This document shows, piece by piece, positions 33,999 to 42,219 of a stretch of 47,445 nt of DNA. The translations under genes and the position numbers were made by a program. The stretch is from contig DCJH01000049.1 in assembly GCA_002317385.1 (NCBI GenBank), forward strand, positions 1-47,445, read 5' to 3'. The notes under the pieces were generated by a model, which was not told the DNA's origin, made no database searches, and saw only the letters and a program-made list of their open reading frames with translations. This stretch comes from Prevotella sp. UBA1705 (lineage in GTDB: Bacteria > Bacteroidota > Bacteroidia > Bacteroidales > Bacteroidaceae). Positions within the stretch are counted from its first letter, which is position 1; each line of letters opens with the position of its first letter.

Positions 33999-35249
33999 AT
34001 GAATCTAAAAGTACAATTAGCCGTGATGAATTTCCTGGAGTTTGCCGTATGGGGTGCGTACCTCACGTGCATGGGAATTTATCTGAGCCATATTGGGTTG
34101 GCCGCCCATATTGGTTCTTTCTATGCCATGCAAGGCCTCGTTTCTATCATCATGCCCGCATTGATGGGTATCATTGCTGACCGCTGGATACCCGCGCAAC
34201 GCCTTCTGGGCCTGTGCCACCTCATGGCCGGAGCGTTTATGCTCATGGCTGCCTGGTACGGATTTACTCAGGGCAGCAATGCCCAGTTTGGTATTCTGTT
34301 TACCATCTATTCGCTCAGCGTGGCGTTCTATATGCCCACGCTCGCCCTCACCAACTCGGTTGCCTATAATGCTCTGACACAAGCCAATATGGATACCGTG
34401 CGCGATTTCCCGCCCATCCGAGTGCTCGGCACCGTGGGTTTCATCTGCACCATGTGGTTTGTCGACATCATGGGCTACAAGTCCAATGAACTTCAGTTTG
34501 TTGTTAGCGGTGTGCTGAGCATCGCGCTGTTCCTCTATACCTTCACCCTGCCGGCGTGCCCCGTATCCAAGGGCGGCGAGAAGAAGTCGCTGAGCGAGGC
34601 CCTCGGCCTGCAGGCGTTCTCGTTGTTCAAGCAGAAGAAGATGGCCATTTTCTTCATTTTCTCCATGCTCCTCGGTGTGAGCCTTCAGATAACCAATGGC
34701 TTCGCCACCCCGTTCATGGAGAGCTTTGCCAAGCTCCCCGAGTATGCCGACACGTTTGGAGTGAAGCATTCGGTGATTCTCTATTCCATTTCGCAGATCA
34801 GTGAGACCCTCTGCATCCTCATGATACCGTTCTTCATGAAGAAGTATGGCATCAAGAACGTGATGCTCATCGCCATGTTCGCATGGGTATTCCGCTTCGG
34901 TCTGCTCGGCGCGGGCAACCCCGGCCCTGGCGTGTGGATGTTCATCGGGTCGATGATCATATACGGAGTAGCCTTCGATTTCTTCAATATCTCGGGCTCT
35001 CTCTTTGTCGACAAGTCGACAGATCCCTCTATGCGCTCGTCGGCGCAGGGCCTGTTCATGCTCATGACCAATGGTCTGGGTGCCACGATAGGCTCTTTTG
35101 CCGCGCAGGCTGTGGTCAACGCGCACACCACCGACGGCGTTACCGCATGGCCGTCGTGCTGGTTCACGTTTGCCGCCTATGCCTTGGTGGTGGGCGTGTC
35201 GTTTGCTTTGATATTCCGTCCTAAGAAAGAAGATGTAGCCGCAGAATAA
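33999..35249 (+). CDS. nucleoside permease, NupG/XapB-type MFS transporter
   Basis: 416 residues with twelve predicted membrane segments. The start (LAVMNFLEFAVWGAYLTCMG), the motif GIIADRWIPAQRLL after helix 2 and the FPPIRVLGTVGFI stretch are typical of the nucleoside:proton symporter family. It should import nucleosides across the inner membrane. It begins a chain of overlapping or near-overlapping genes that runs to 39735; the stop TAA shares its last A with the next ATG. The exact nucleoside cannot be told. Confidence 0.9.
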   Translation: MNLKVQLAVMNFLEFAVWGAYLTCMGIYLSHIGLAAHIGSFYAMQGLVSIIMPALMGIIADRWIPAQRLLGLCHLMAGAFMLMAAWYGFTQGSNAQFGILFTIYSLSVAFYMPTLALTNSVAYNALTQANMDTVRDFPPIRVLGTVGFICTMWFVDIMGYKSNELQFVVSGVLSIALFLYTFTLPACPVSKGGEKKSLSEALGLQAFSLFKQKKMAIFFIFSMLLGVSLQITNGFATPFMESFAKLPEYADTFGVKHSVILYSISQISETLCILMIPFFMKKYGIKNVMLIAMFAWVFRFGLLGAGNPGPGVWMFIGSMIIYGVAFDFFNISGSLFVDKSTDPSMRSSAQGLFMLMTNGLGATIGSFAAQAVVNAHTTDGVTAWPSCWFTFAAYALVVGVSFALIFRPKKEDVAAE

Positions 35250-35842
35250 TGCAAAGGATAAGATTGGTTTTCAGGAGCGTATCGGAGATTGTCGGTTCGA
35301 AAGACATCGGACTGCTGGTCTTGACCGATTCGGCCGAGCAACGACAGGTGGCTCTGCCGTGTGACACCCATGTGCTCGCCGAGTTCGGACTGCGCATGGA
35401 AAACAATCCTGTCATCGATAAGCTGTTGCCCGAGGTGCTGTGGAATGTCATCCACTGGCAGACCGACCTCCGTCTGGAGGTGCATATCGACACCTTGGTT
35501 GACGGCAAATACCGAGCCCTGCTGAGTAATGCCGACACGCTGGAGGAGATTCCGGTGTCGGCATCCGACGCCGTGCTCCTCTCCTTCGTGTCGCGCGGCG
35601 AGATTCCCGTGCTCATGGAGGAGTCGCTGTTCATGCGTCAGAGCACCGTCTACGACAGTCAAGCCGTTGGAATATCGCTCCCGGTGAACACCATTACCGA
35701 CGAGATGCTGCAGAGCGCGCTCGAAAAGGCTGTGAAGAATGAGAACTATGAGATGGCCTCGCAACTGCGCGATGAGCTCAACCGCCGCCGCAAGGAGGCG
35801 CAGGCCCATGAGCCCGAGGCCCCAACCGACGATAAGGAATGA
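35249..35842 (+). CDS. BFN-domain (DUF151) protein with UVR motif
   Basis: 197 residues. A bifunctional-nuclease/DUF151 domain (about 15-130) with LPEVLWNVIHWQTDLRLEVH and a C-terminal UvrB/UvrC-type motif (LQSALEKAVKNENYEMASQL), followed by an acidic tail. The plant founding member has DNase and RNase activity; the bacterial role is unclear. It overlaps the permease stop by 1 nt and the rsmE start by 4 nt, so all three are translationally coupled. Confidence 0.88.
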   Translation: MQRIRLVFRSVSEIVGSKDIGLLVLTDSAEQRQVALPCDTHVLAEFGLRMENNPVIDKLLPEVLWNVIHWQTDLRLEVHIDTLVDGKYRALLSNADTLEEIPVSASDAVLLSFVSRGEIPVLMEESLFMRQSTVYDSQAVGISLPVNTITDEMLQSALEKAVKNENYEMASQLRDELNRRRKEAQAHEPEAPTDDKE

Positions 35843-36564
35843 AGGAAGTGCGCTATTTCTATGTGCCCTGGGCGGCCTCCGAGACAGAGTTGCCGGCAGA
35901 CGAAGCACAGCATGCCCTGCGCGTATTGCGCCTGCAGCCGGGCGACGAGATATTTCTCATGGACGGCGAAGGCTCGTTCTATCGGGCCGAGGTGTCTATG
36001 GGGTCGGGCAAGCACTGCCTCTACACCATCCTTGAGACACTGCCCCAGGAGAAGACATGGCACGGACGCATCCACCTCGCCATAGCGCCCACCAAGATGA
36101 TGGAGCGCATCGAGTGGATGGCCGAGAAGGCCACGGAGGTGGGTTTCGACGAGCTCACGTTTCTCCAATGCAAGTTTTCCGAGCGCAAAAATATCCGCAT
36201 CGACCGCGTAGACAAGATTGTGGTGTCGGCCATGAAGCAGAGCCGCAAGGCGTGGAAGCCCGCTGTTCATGAGCTCACGGCTTTCAAGGCGTTCATCGAA
36301 CAGCCTCGCGAGGGTCGGAAATTCATTGCCCACTGCTACGACGAGGTGCCCAAGGCCGACCTCTTCTCTACGCTCCGGCAGATGGACGCGGTCGAGGAGG
36401 TGACCATCCTCGTGGGTCCCGAGGGCGATTTCTCCATCGACGAGGTCACTCTGGCCATGGCCCATGGCTATGAATCCATATCGCTCGGCAGCAGCCGACT
36501 GCGCACCGAGACCGCCGGACTGATGGCCGTCGCAATGGGGCATCTATCTAAACGTAAGTCATGA
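35839..36564 (+). CDS. rsmE: 16S rRNA m3U1498 methyltransferase
   Basis: 241 residues: N-terminal PUA-like domain (HALRVLRLQPGDEIFLMDG) and a C-terminal SPOUT knot with the SAM-binding segments TILVGPEGDFS and SLGSSRLRTETAGLMAV, which are diagnostic of RsmE. It methylates N3 of U1498 at the decoding site. Both ends overlap the neighbours by 4 nt (ATGA). Confidence 0.95.
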   Translation: MKEVRYFYVPWAASETELPADEAQHALRVLRLQPGDEIFLMDGEGSFYRAEVSMGSGKHCLYTILETLPQEKTWHGRIHLAIAPTKMMERIEWMAEKATEVGFDELTFLQCKFSERKNIRIDRVDKIVVSAMKQSRKAWKPAVHELTAFKAFIEQPREGRKFIAHCYDEVPKADLFSTLRQMDAVEEVTILVGPEGDFSIDEVTLAMAHGYESISLGSSRLRTETAGLMAVAMGHLSKRKS

Positions 36565-37889
36565 AAAGAATTGTATATTTGCTGTTGGCACTGACCCTGT
36601 CGGTGCTGACGTCGTGTTCTGACAAGGGTTACCTCAACGCCATCCCGGCAGAGAGCACCCTGCTCATCTCCATGAACACCGCCAAGCTGAGCGGTGCGGG
36701 CAACCCGGTGTTGCTCAAGACCCTGCTCCATGTGTCAAATCTCGACAACACGGGGCTGGATCTCTCTGCCAACCTCTTCTTTTTCGAGGATGCCCAGGGC
36801 AACCTGGGGCTCTGCGCGAAGATGGACGACCGGGCGAAGCTCGGCGAAACACTGGGTAGGGCCGGACTGAAGATGCAGCAGCGGCGGGGCTTCGACTTCG
36901 CTGTGCTACCCAATCATTGGGTCATCGGCTACTCCGATAAGGCTGCGCTGATGATGGGCCCGGTGGTTCCGGCAGCCGAAGGAGAGACCATGAGCATGAT
37001 GGCCAAGTATCTCTCGGCCGACGAGGAGGCGGGCATCAGTGGTACGCCAATGTACGAAAAGCTCGACTCTATCCATGCTCCGATGGCCATGGTGAGCCAG
37101 GCTCAGGCCCTGCCCGAGCAGTTTGTCGCTCCCTTTACGCTGGGTGCGCCTAAGGATGCCGATGCCTCTCAGGTGCTGATAGCGGCCGAGATGGAGGTGA
37201 AGCAGGGCTGTCTGTGGATCAACGGACATACTTTCTCGTTCAATCGCCGTATCAATTCGGCCTTGGAGAAGGCGGCCCAGGGCTACCGTCCGATAGAGGG
37301 CCGCTATGCCAAGTCGATGTCGAACACCGACGCCGTGGGCATCTTCATGAACGTAGACGGCACGCAGTTCATCCAGCTCATGCGCCAGAACCGTGGCTTG
37401 AAGGCCATGCTCTCGGGCATTAACTCGGCTATCGACATGGACAATATCATCAAGAGCATCAATGGCGACATGGCCATCATCACTCCGTCGATGGGTGGCG
37501 ACAACTTCAACTTGATGATGTCGGCCAAGCTCAAGCACGCCAACTGGCTGGCAGATGTGGACTATTGGAAGCAGAGTGTGCCCCAAGGCGGTCACATCGG
37601 CGATTGGGGGCGCGACTGTTATTACTATACCGGCGACAAGACCTCCTACTTCTTTGGGGTCACCCAGGACTGGCAGTACATGAGTGGAGGCAGCAAGGAG
37701 GCCGCGCTCCAGAGCGTGTCGCCTTCCAAGAATCCCATCAACGCCGACATACAAGGACGGATCAAAGGTGAGAAACTGGTGATGGTGGTCAACTTTGAAG
37801 CCCTCAAGGGCAGCAAGGCAGAGGCTGTGACATCGCTCCTCAAGCCGATGTTCGGCAACCTCAACGCCATTGTCTATACATTAAAATAA
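36561..37889 (+). CDS. DUF4836-like lipoprotein
   Basis: 442 residues with a lipoprotein signal (MKRIVYLLLALTLSVLTSC) and a large domain like DUF4836 of Bacteroidota, beginning LNAIPAESTLLISMNTAKL. No catalytic motif is evident; the repeated pattern of substrate-like beta-alpha units suggests a binding or scaffold role at the membrane. It sits 5 nt before an ABC ATPase and an FtsX-like permease, which may be functional partners (inference). Confidence 0.8.
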   Translation: MKRIVYLLLALTLSVLTSCSDKGYLNAIPAESTLLISMNTAKLSGAGNPVLLKTLLHVSNLDNTGLDLSANLFFFEDAQGNLGLCAKMDDRAKLGETLGRAGLKMQQRRGFDFAVLPNHWVIGYSDKAALMMGPVVPAAEGETMSMMAKYLSADEEAGISGTPMYEKLDSIHAPMAMVSQAQALPEQFVAPFTLGAPKDADASQVLIAAEMEVKQGCLWINGHTFSFNRRINSALEKAAQGYRPIEGRYAKSMSNTDAVGIFMNVDGTQFIQLMRQNRGLKAMLSGINSAIDMDNIIKSINGDMAIITPSMGGDNFNLMMSAKLKHANWLADVDYWKQSVPQGGHIGDWGRDCYYYTGDKTSYFFGVTQDWQYMSGGSKEAALQSVSPSKNPINADIQGRIKGEKLVMVVNFEALKGSKAEAVTSLLKPMFGNLNAIVYTLK

Positions 37890-37894
37890 GGATA

Positions 37895-38539
37895 ATGAAC
37901 ACAATTCGCATGGTGTCTGTCATGCCCCAGGTATTTGCCCATCGCACCGACATGGTGTCGGAGGTGTGGGATCAGGACATCACATTCGAGAAAGGACACC
38001 TCTATCTGGTGGAGGCCGACTCGGGAATGGGTAAGAGTACCTTCTGCAGCTACATCGTAGGATATAGGCACGACTACACCGGTCAGGTGCTGTTCGACGA
38101 CCACGACACGCGGCACTTCAAGGTTCGCGACTGGGTTGGCATGCGCCAGAGCCACATCAGCCATCTGTTTCAGGAGCTGAGGCTGTTTCCGGAACTTACC
38201 GCTCTGGAGAACGTGCAGATAAAAAACAAGCTCACCAACTTCAAGACCGAGGCACAAATCAGGGATTGGTTCGAGGCCTTGGGTATCGCAGATAAGCTCG
38301 ACGCCAAGATAGCCCACATGTCGTTTGGGCAGCAACAGCGCGTGGCCATGATCCGGTCGCTCGTCCAGCCGTTCGATTTCATCCTGGCCGACGAGCCCAT
38401 CTCTCACCTCGACGACACCAACTCGCAGCTCATGGGCGACATTATGATGCAGGAAGCCAAGGCCCAAGGTGCTGGCGTTATCGTGACAAGCATTGGCAAG
38501 CACATCGATTTGAACTACGAAAAAACGCTGAAGCTATGA
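37895..38539 (+). CDS. ABC-transporter ATPase with altered catalytic motifs
   Basis: 214 residues, most like LolD/MacB/FtsE-type ATPases that pair with FtsX-like permeases. Walker B (FILADEP, 162-168), the D-loop (SHLDD) and the Q-loop Gln (LFQELRLFPELTALENV) are normal. But Walker A reads ADSGMGKST (41-49), with Ala for the first Gly; the signature is MSFGQQQ for LSGGQ; and the H-loop His is Ser (VIVTSIG, S199). The gene overlaps the permease gene by 4 nt. Such changes suggest slow or regulatory ATP hydrolysis, or a mechanism that does not follow the standard cycle. The family call is firm, the consequence is inference. Confidence 0.85.
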   Translation: MNTIRMVSVMPQVFAHRTDMVSEVWDQDITFEKGHLYLVEADSGMGKSTFCSYIVGYRHDYTGQVLFDDHDTRHFKVRDWVGMRQSHISHLFQELRLFPELTALENVQIKNKLTNFKTEAQIRDWFEALGIADKLDAKIAHMSFGQQQRVAMIRSLVQPFDFILADEPISHLDDTNSQLMGDIMMQEAKAQGAGVIVTSIGKHIDLNYEKTLKL

Positions 38540-39735
38540 ACTTAGTCTGGAAATTACTACGTCAACACATTAGTGTTCCCCAGTTCCTGGGCTTCGCTCT
38601 GGCCAACCTTTTCGGCATGTTCATCGTGCTGTTGGGCTTCCAATTCTACAAGGATGTGATGCCGGTGTTCACCGCCGAAGACTCCTTCATGAAGACAAAC
38701 TTTGTGATTCTGAGCAAGAAGATAGGCACGGGCAGCACCATTTCGGGCCGAACCAACGCATTCGGCAATGCCGAAATAGACGACCTCACGTCGCAGTCGT
38801 TTGCCCGCAAGGTGGGCAAGTTTACCTCGACAGCCTATAAAGTAGATGCCCATATGGGCGTAAACGGCACCGAAGTGCTCAATTCGGAGCTGTTTTTTGA
38901 GAGCATTCCCGATGAGTTTATAGAGGTTCCGCTCAAGGATTGGCACTATACACCGGGGGCAAAAGAGGTCCCCATCATCCTGCCGCGTACCTATATCGCG
39001 ATGTATAACTTCGGTTTCGCCCAGAGCCATGCACTGCCTAAGATCAGCGATGGACTGGTGGGGATGATCGATTTCGACATTTTTATCCAGGGCAATGGGC
39101 ATCAGCAGTCGTTCAAGGGCAAGGTGATCGGCTTCTCAAGTCGCATGAGCACCATCCTCGTGCCGCAGGCATTCATGGACTGGAGCAACGACTACTTTGC
39201 GCCCGACGGCCACAACGACCCTACTCGCCTTATCCTTCAGGTGGATAATCCGGCCGACGAGACGGTCACGAAATATATCGATCGCAAGGGCTATGAGGTG
39301 GAAGACAACCAATTGCAGGCCGAGAAGACCACCTATTTCCTACGGATGACCGTCTCGATCGTGATGGTGGTGGGCCTCATTATCTCTGTTCTGAGCTTCT
39401 ATATCCTGATGCTCAGCATCTATTTGCTGGTGCAGAAGAACTCGTCGAAGCTCGAAAACCTGCTGCTCATAGGCTACAGTCCCGGGCAGGTGGCGCGCCC
39501 TTACCAGTTGCTTACCATCGGACTCAACGTGGGCGTGCTGCTCATTGCATGGGTCATTCTCTATTTCATCCGCGCCTACTATATGGGCGTGGTGGAGACG
39601 CTGTTCCCCGATCTCGACGGTGGCAGCATGATGCCGGCTATCGGTCTCGGCCTGGTGCTGTTTGTGGTGGTAAGCATTTGTAATCTTATTGCCGTGCGCC
39701 AGAAGATTGTGCGCATCTGGAAGCGCAAGGAATAA
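38536..39735 (+). CDS. FtsX-like ABC permease
   Basis: 399 residues. One membrane segment at about 17-37, a periplasmic domain of roughly 220 residues, then three C-terminal segments (about 271-300, 326-348, 366-386) in the FtsX/MacB pattern; GYSPGQVARPYQLL lies in the cytoplasmic coupling loop. Likely transmits ATPase movements to a periplasmic process (lipoprotein release, wall hydrolase control or mechanotransmission). It overlaps the ATPase gene. No second permease gene is nearby, so a homodimer is expected. Confidence 0.85.
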   Translation: MNLVWKLLRQHISVPQFLGFALANLFGMFIVLLGFQFYKDVMPVFTAEDSFMKTNFVILSKKIGTGSTISGRTNAFGNAEIDDLTSQSFARKVGKFTSTAYKVDAHMGVNGTEVLNSELFFESIPDEFIEVPLKDWHYTPGAKEVPIILPRTYIAMYNFGFAQSHALPKISDGLVGMIDFDIFIQGNGHQQSFKGKVIGFSSRMSTILVPQAFMDWSNDYFAPDGHNDPTRLILQVDNPADETVTKYIDRKGYEVEDNQLQAEKTTYFLRMTVSIVMVVGLIISVLSFYILMLSIYLLVQKNSSKLENLLLIGYSPGQVARPYQLLTIGLNVGVLLIAWVILYFIRAYYMGVVETLFPDLDGGSMMPAIGLGLVLFVVVSICNLIAVRQKIVRIWKRKE

Positions 39736-39765
39736 CCCTGACATTTCACTCTAAAATCCTATTTA

Positions 39766-40695
39766 TTGCGTGTGAAAACCCCATCCAAGAACAACAGGCA
39801 GAATCCCGCGGGCAGCGCCCAGGGGCAATATGCCAACTACGTGGTCGATGCCGAGGCGCCGCTGCTCGACTGGCTTCTTGCCCATATCGGCGAGAGCCGG
39901 TCGAAGGCCAAGGCCATACTCCATGGGCAGGGCATCAAGGTTAACGGCAAGGTCGTTACCCAGTTCGACTACGCCCTCACCCCTGGCATGAAGATTTCGG
40001 TGAGCAAGACCAAGCGCAACGAGTCGCTCAAGAGCCGCTATGTGAAGCTGGTCTACGAAGACCGATATATTGTTGTGGTGGAGAAGAACATCGGCATCCT
40101 CTCCATGGCGGCCGGACACAGCTCGCTAAACGTTAAGACTGTGCTCGACGATTACTTCCAACACACCAAGCAGAACTGCCAGGCCCACGTGGTGCACCGG
40201 CTCGACCGCGAGACCAGCGGGCTCATGATCTATGCCAAGGACAAGAAGACGGAGTTGGCGTTGGAGGAGGATTGGCACCACACGGTGTTCGACCGGCGCT
40301 ACGTGGCGGTGCTCTCGGGCGAGATGGAAGAGCAGCAAGGCACCATCGCCAACTGGCTGAAAGACAACAAAGCCTACATCACCTATAGCTCGCCGACCGA
40401 CAACGGCGGGAAGTATGCCGTGAGCCACTTCTACACACTCGACCGGACGCCCAACCATTCGCTGGTGGAATTCAAGTTGGAGACGGGCCGCAAGAACCAG
40501 ATTCGCGTGCATGCGGCCGACATGGGGCACCCTGTGTGTGGCGATCCGAAGTATGGAAATGGCGACGATCCCATCGGACGGCTCTGCCTCCACGCCTACG
40601 TGCTCTGCTTCTATCACCCTGTGACCCATGAGCCCATGGAGTTTCAGACGCAGATTCCCTTTGCTTTCAGACAATTGTTCATCCCCAGTAAATAA
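39766..40695 (+). CDS. RluA-family pseudouridine synthase with S4 domain
   Basis: 309 residues from the TTG at 39766; a GTG at 39772 is equally possible and there is no ATG nearby. An S4 RNA-binding domain (about 30-85: LLDWLLAHIGESRSKAKAIL) precedes the catalytic domain with HRLDRETSGLMIYAKD, in which the Asp is the nucleophile, and the ETGRKNQIRVHAADMGHPVC motif near the end. It converts uridines to pseudouridine in rRNA or tRNA. It lies 30 nt after the permease gene and probably belongs to the same transcript. Confidence 0.9.
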   Translation: MRVKTPSKNNRQNPAGSAQGQYANYVVDAEAPLLDWLLAHIGESRSKAKAILHGQGIKVNGKVVTQFDYALTPGMKISVSKTKRNESLKSRYVKLVYEDRYIVVVEKNIGILSMAAGHSSLNVKTVLDDYFQHTKQNCQAHVVHRLDRETSGLMIYAKDKKTELALEEDWHHTVFDRRYVAVLSGEMEEQQGTIANWLKDNKAYITYSSPTDNGGKYAVSHFYTLDRTPNHSLVEFKLETGRKNQIRVHAADMGHPVCGDPKYGNGDDPIGRLCLHAYVLCFYHPVTHEPMEFQTQIPFAFRQLFIPSK

Positions 40696-40700
40696 AGATT

Positions 40701-40856
40701 ATGGATTCTAATTTCTCCTTATATATATATGCTTTGCTGGCCATTGTGGTGGGCATCATCATCGTGAAGAAAGTAACGAGCTGCCTGTTCCGCATCATCT
40801 CGTTGCTCGTCATTGTGGGTGCGCTGGCCTATATCTATTTCACCTATTTCCGATAA
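40701..40856 (+). CDS. small membrane protein of 51 residues
   Basis: Begins 5 nt after the previous stop with ATG and reads 51 residues before TAA. Two hydrophobic segments flank a short KK...SC turn: the first about residues 7-22 (LYIYALLAIVVGIIIV), the second about 29-48 (LFRIISLLVIVGALAYIY). Too short for most length filters, but the close spacing, clear start and membrane-protein composition support it. No function is known to me. Its TAA stop is also the first three bases of a 22-bp tandem repeat array. Confidence 0.7.
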   Translation: MDSNFSLYIYALLAIVVGIIIVKKVTSCLFRIISLLVIVGALAYIYFTYFR

Positions 40857-40927
40857 GGTAGTAACGGCGATGCGATAAGGTAGTAATGGCAATGCGTTTA
40901 GGTAGTAACGGCAACGCCGTTAGTACC
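40854..40927 (+). repeat. 22-bp tandem repeat, three copies plus partial
   Basis: Units begin at 40854, 40876 and 40898, each of the type TAAGGTAGTAACGGC+AATGCG, and end with a partial TTAGTACC at 40920-40927. The units differ from each other at two to five positions. Confidence 0.85.
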
Positions 40928-40991
40928 TCTTTTCAAAACGTGCGAATATTGCTTGCGAAAGTACCCCCATTCGGTCTCACCACCATCATTG

Positions 40992-41034
40992 TAGGGGCAT
41001 GTCCCGTGCATGCCCGCACCGCCGGATGGTGGCG
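40992..41034 (-). repeat. REP-like palindromic repeat (reverse copy)
   Basis: On the minus strand: ATCCGGCGGTGCGGGCATGC, then ACGGGACATGCCCCTAC. The inner GGGCATGC/ACATGCCC arms form a hairpin. Confidence 0.7.
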
Positions 41035-41130
41035 TAGAAATAAGTAGGAAAAATCTCTCTCATATCCTCCTTGTGGAGAGGGAAAGTCTTTCGATTTGAG
41101 AAGGATTAGAGAAGAATCGTGCTGTTTTTG

Positions 41131-41170
41131 CCCTCCGGCGGTGCGGACATGCACGGGGCATGTCCCTACT
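41131..41170 (+). repeat. REP-like palindromic repeat (forward copy, best conserved)
   Basis: CCCTCCGGCGGTGCGGACAT, then GCACGGGGCATGTCCCTACT. GGACATGC and GCATGTCC form an 8-bp stem with a 5-nt ACGGG loop. Confidence 0.75.
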
Positions 41171-41349
41171 GAGTCTCCGCCTATCCCAAGATAAATGTTG
41201 GAGAAAGATAGATGATTCTTATTGCCTTACACGGTCCACATCCTTCGAGATCATCATCATTGATGATGGATAATTGAGAATTGATAATTACCCTCCGGCG
41301 TTATCATCCAACAAGGTTATTATCATTATTAATTGATCATTCCTAACTT

Positions 41350-42213
41350 CTAATTATCCCCCGTTAGTCTTGCAACCCTTATCCCCGTGTGTGTGGGGTG
41401 CTCGCGCATGTATTGGTAGAAGGTCTTGGGCTCTTCTACTACCTGATGGCGTAGCTGCGAGGCGTTGAGCAGGTGGAGGCCGTCGGCATGCCACACCGCG
41501 ATGCCGATGTGGCTCGTGTCGAGTCCACGCTTCGAAGTGAGGATAACGATGACGTCGCCATCGTGTATGGCCTGACGCAACAGGGCCGAACCGTTGAGTC
41601 GGTTCTTGGGAATATACTTGTATTGTCGGCCACTGATCTCCTTCTCCATGGAGCGGATGGAGTCTATCCAACTGCGGTTTCTCACCAGCATGGGGTAGAG
41701 ATGGGGGTGGGTGGTCATGTAGTTGGCCATGACATTTTGCGTGGCCGAGAAGATGGCGCGTGGCTCATCGATGCCCACAATCAACTTTTTCTTCTGGTTG
41801 TTTTCTATCCACGACGTGAAATAATGTAGCCGATTGGGGTAGCTCACCACGCCATCCTTGTATCTCAGCAGCTGCAGATTATGGCAGAACTGCGCGAAAT
41901 TGGCCTTCTTCTGCTTCATGCAGAGCGCGAGGGCAAGCACCGTTTCGGTGTAGGTGGTGCAGTCGAACTGCCGCAGGTTCACCACCAACCGCTCGCTGTT
42001 GTTCTTCTCCAGGGTCTTGGCCACATAGGGCAGGCCGCGCAACTGGCGTGCGAAATAGAGCGTATAGTTGGCATTCGAGTCGAGCTGCATGGCCTGTTTC
42101 AGCAGGCGCATCACCTTGACAGAGTCGCTGCGCCAGTAGTCGGGTTGTGTGGCAGCACTGACGGCGCTGGCCCAGAAGAGAATGATATAGGAGAGAATAA
42201 GTTTTTTGTGCAT
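41350..42213 (-). CDS. exported N-acetylmuramoyl-L-alanine amidase-like protein (DUF1460)
   Basis: 287 residues, signal peptide 1-20. The papain-like NlpC/P60-superfamily core of DUF1460 is visible: catalytic Cys85 in RQFDCTTYTE and His235 in DTSHIGIAVW, with the intervening segment HDGDVIVILTSKRG. Members trim cell-wall peptides or muropeptides in the periplasm. It lies 6 nt after the barrel protein gene and is last in a three-gene minus-strand operon. The activity is family-based. Confidence 0.87.
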   Translation of the reverse strand: MHKKLILSYIILFWASAVSAATQPDYWRSDSVKVMRLLKQAMQLDSNANYTLYFARQLRGLPYVAKTLEKNNSERLVVNLRQFDCTTYTETVLALALCMKQKKANFAQFCHNLQLLRYKDGVVSYPNRLHYFTSWIENNQKKKLIVGIDEPRAIFSATQNVMANYMTTHPHLYPMLVRNRSWIDSIRSMEKEISGRQYKYIPKNRLNGSALLRQAIHDGDVIVILTSKRGLDTSHIGIAVWHADGLHLLNASQLRHQVVEEPKTFYQYMREHPTHTGIRVARLTGDN

Positions 42214-42219
42214 GATGAA

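Larger units (their letters stand above)
40857..41349. other. repeat-rich intergenic region before the DUF1460 gene
   Basis: 493 bases without a gene. Contents: the end of the 22-bp array, two inverted REP-like repeats (40992-41034 and 41131-41170), a degenerate GC-rich palindrome between them, and AT-rich text around 41260-41345 with GGATAATT at one end and its complement near 41352-41359. Confidence 0.65.

Noticed and set aside
34017..35126. 369-codon open frame antisense to the nucleoside permease
   Set aside because: His/Arg/Glu-rich translation without membrane or domain signals; the plus frame is a clear MFS protein.
40854..40927. CRISPR array
   Set aside because: Units are directly adjacent at 22 bp with no spacers, and no cas genes are present.
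40933..41154. 73-codon minus-strand frame between the REP-like copies
   Set aside because: Translation of repeats; no independent coding evidence.
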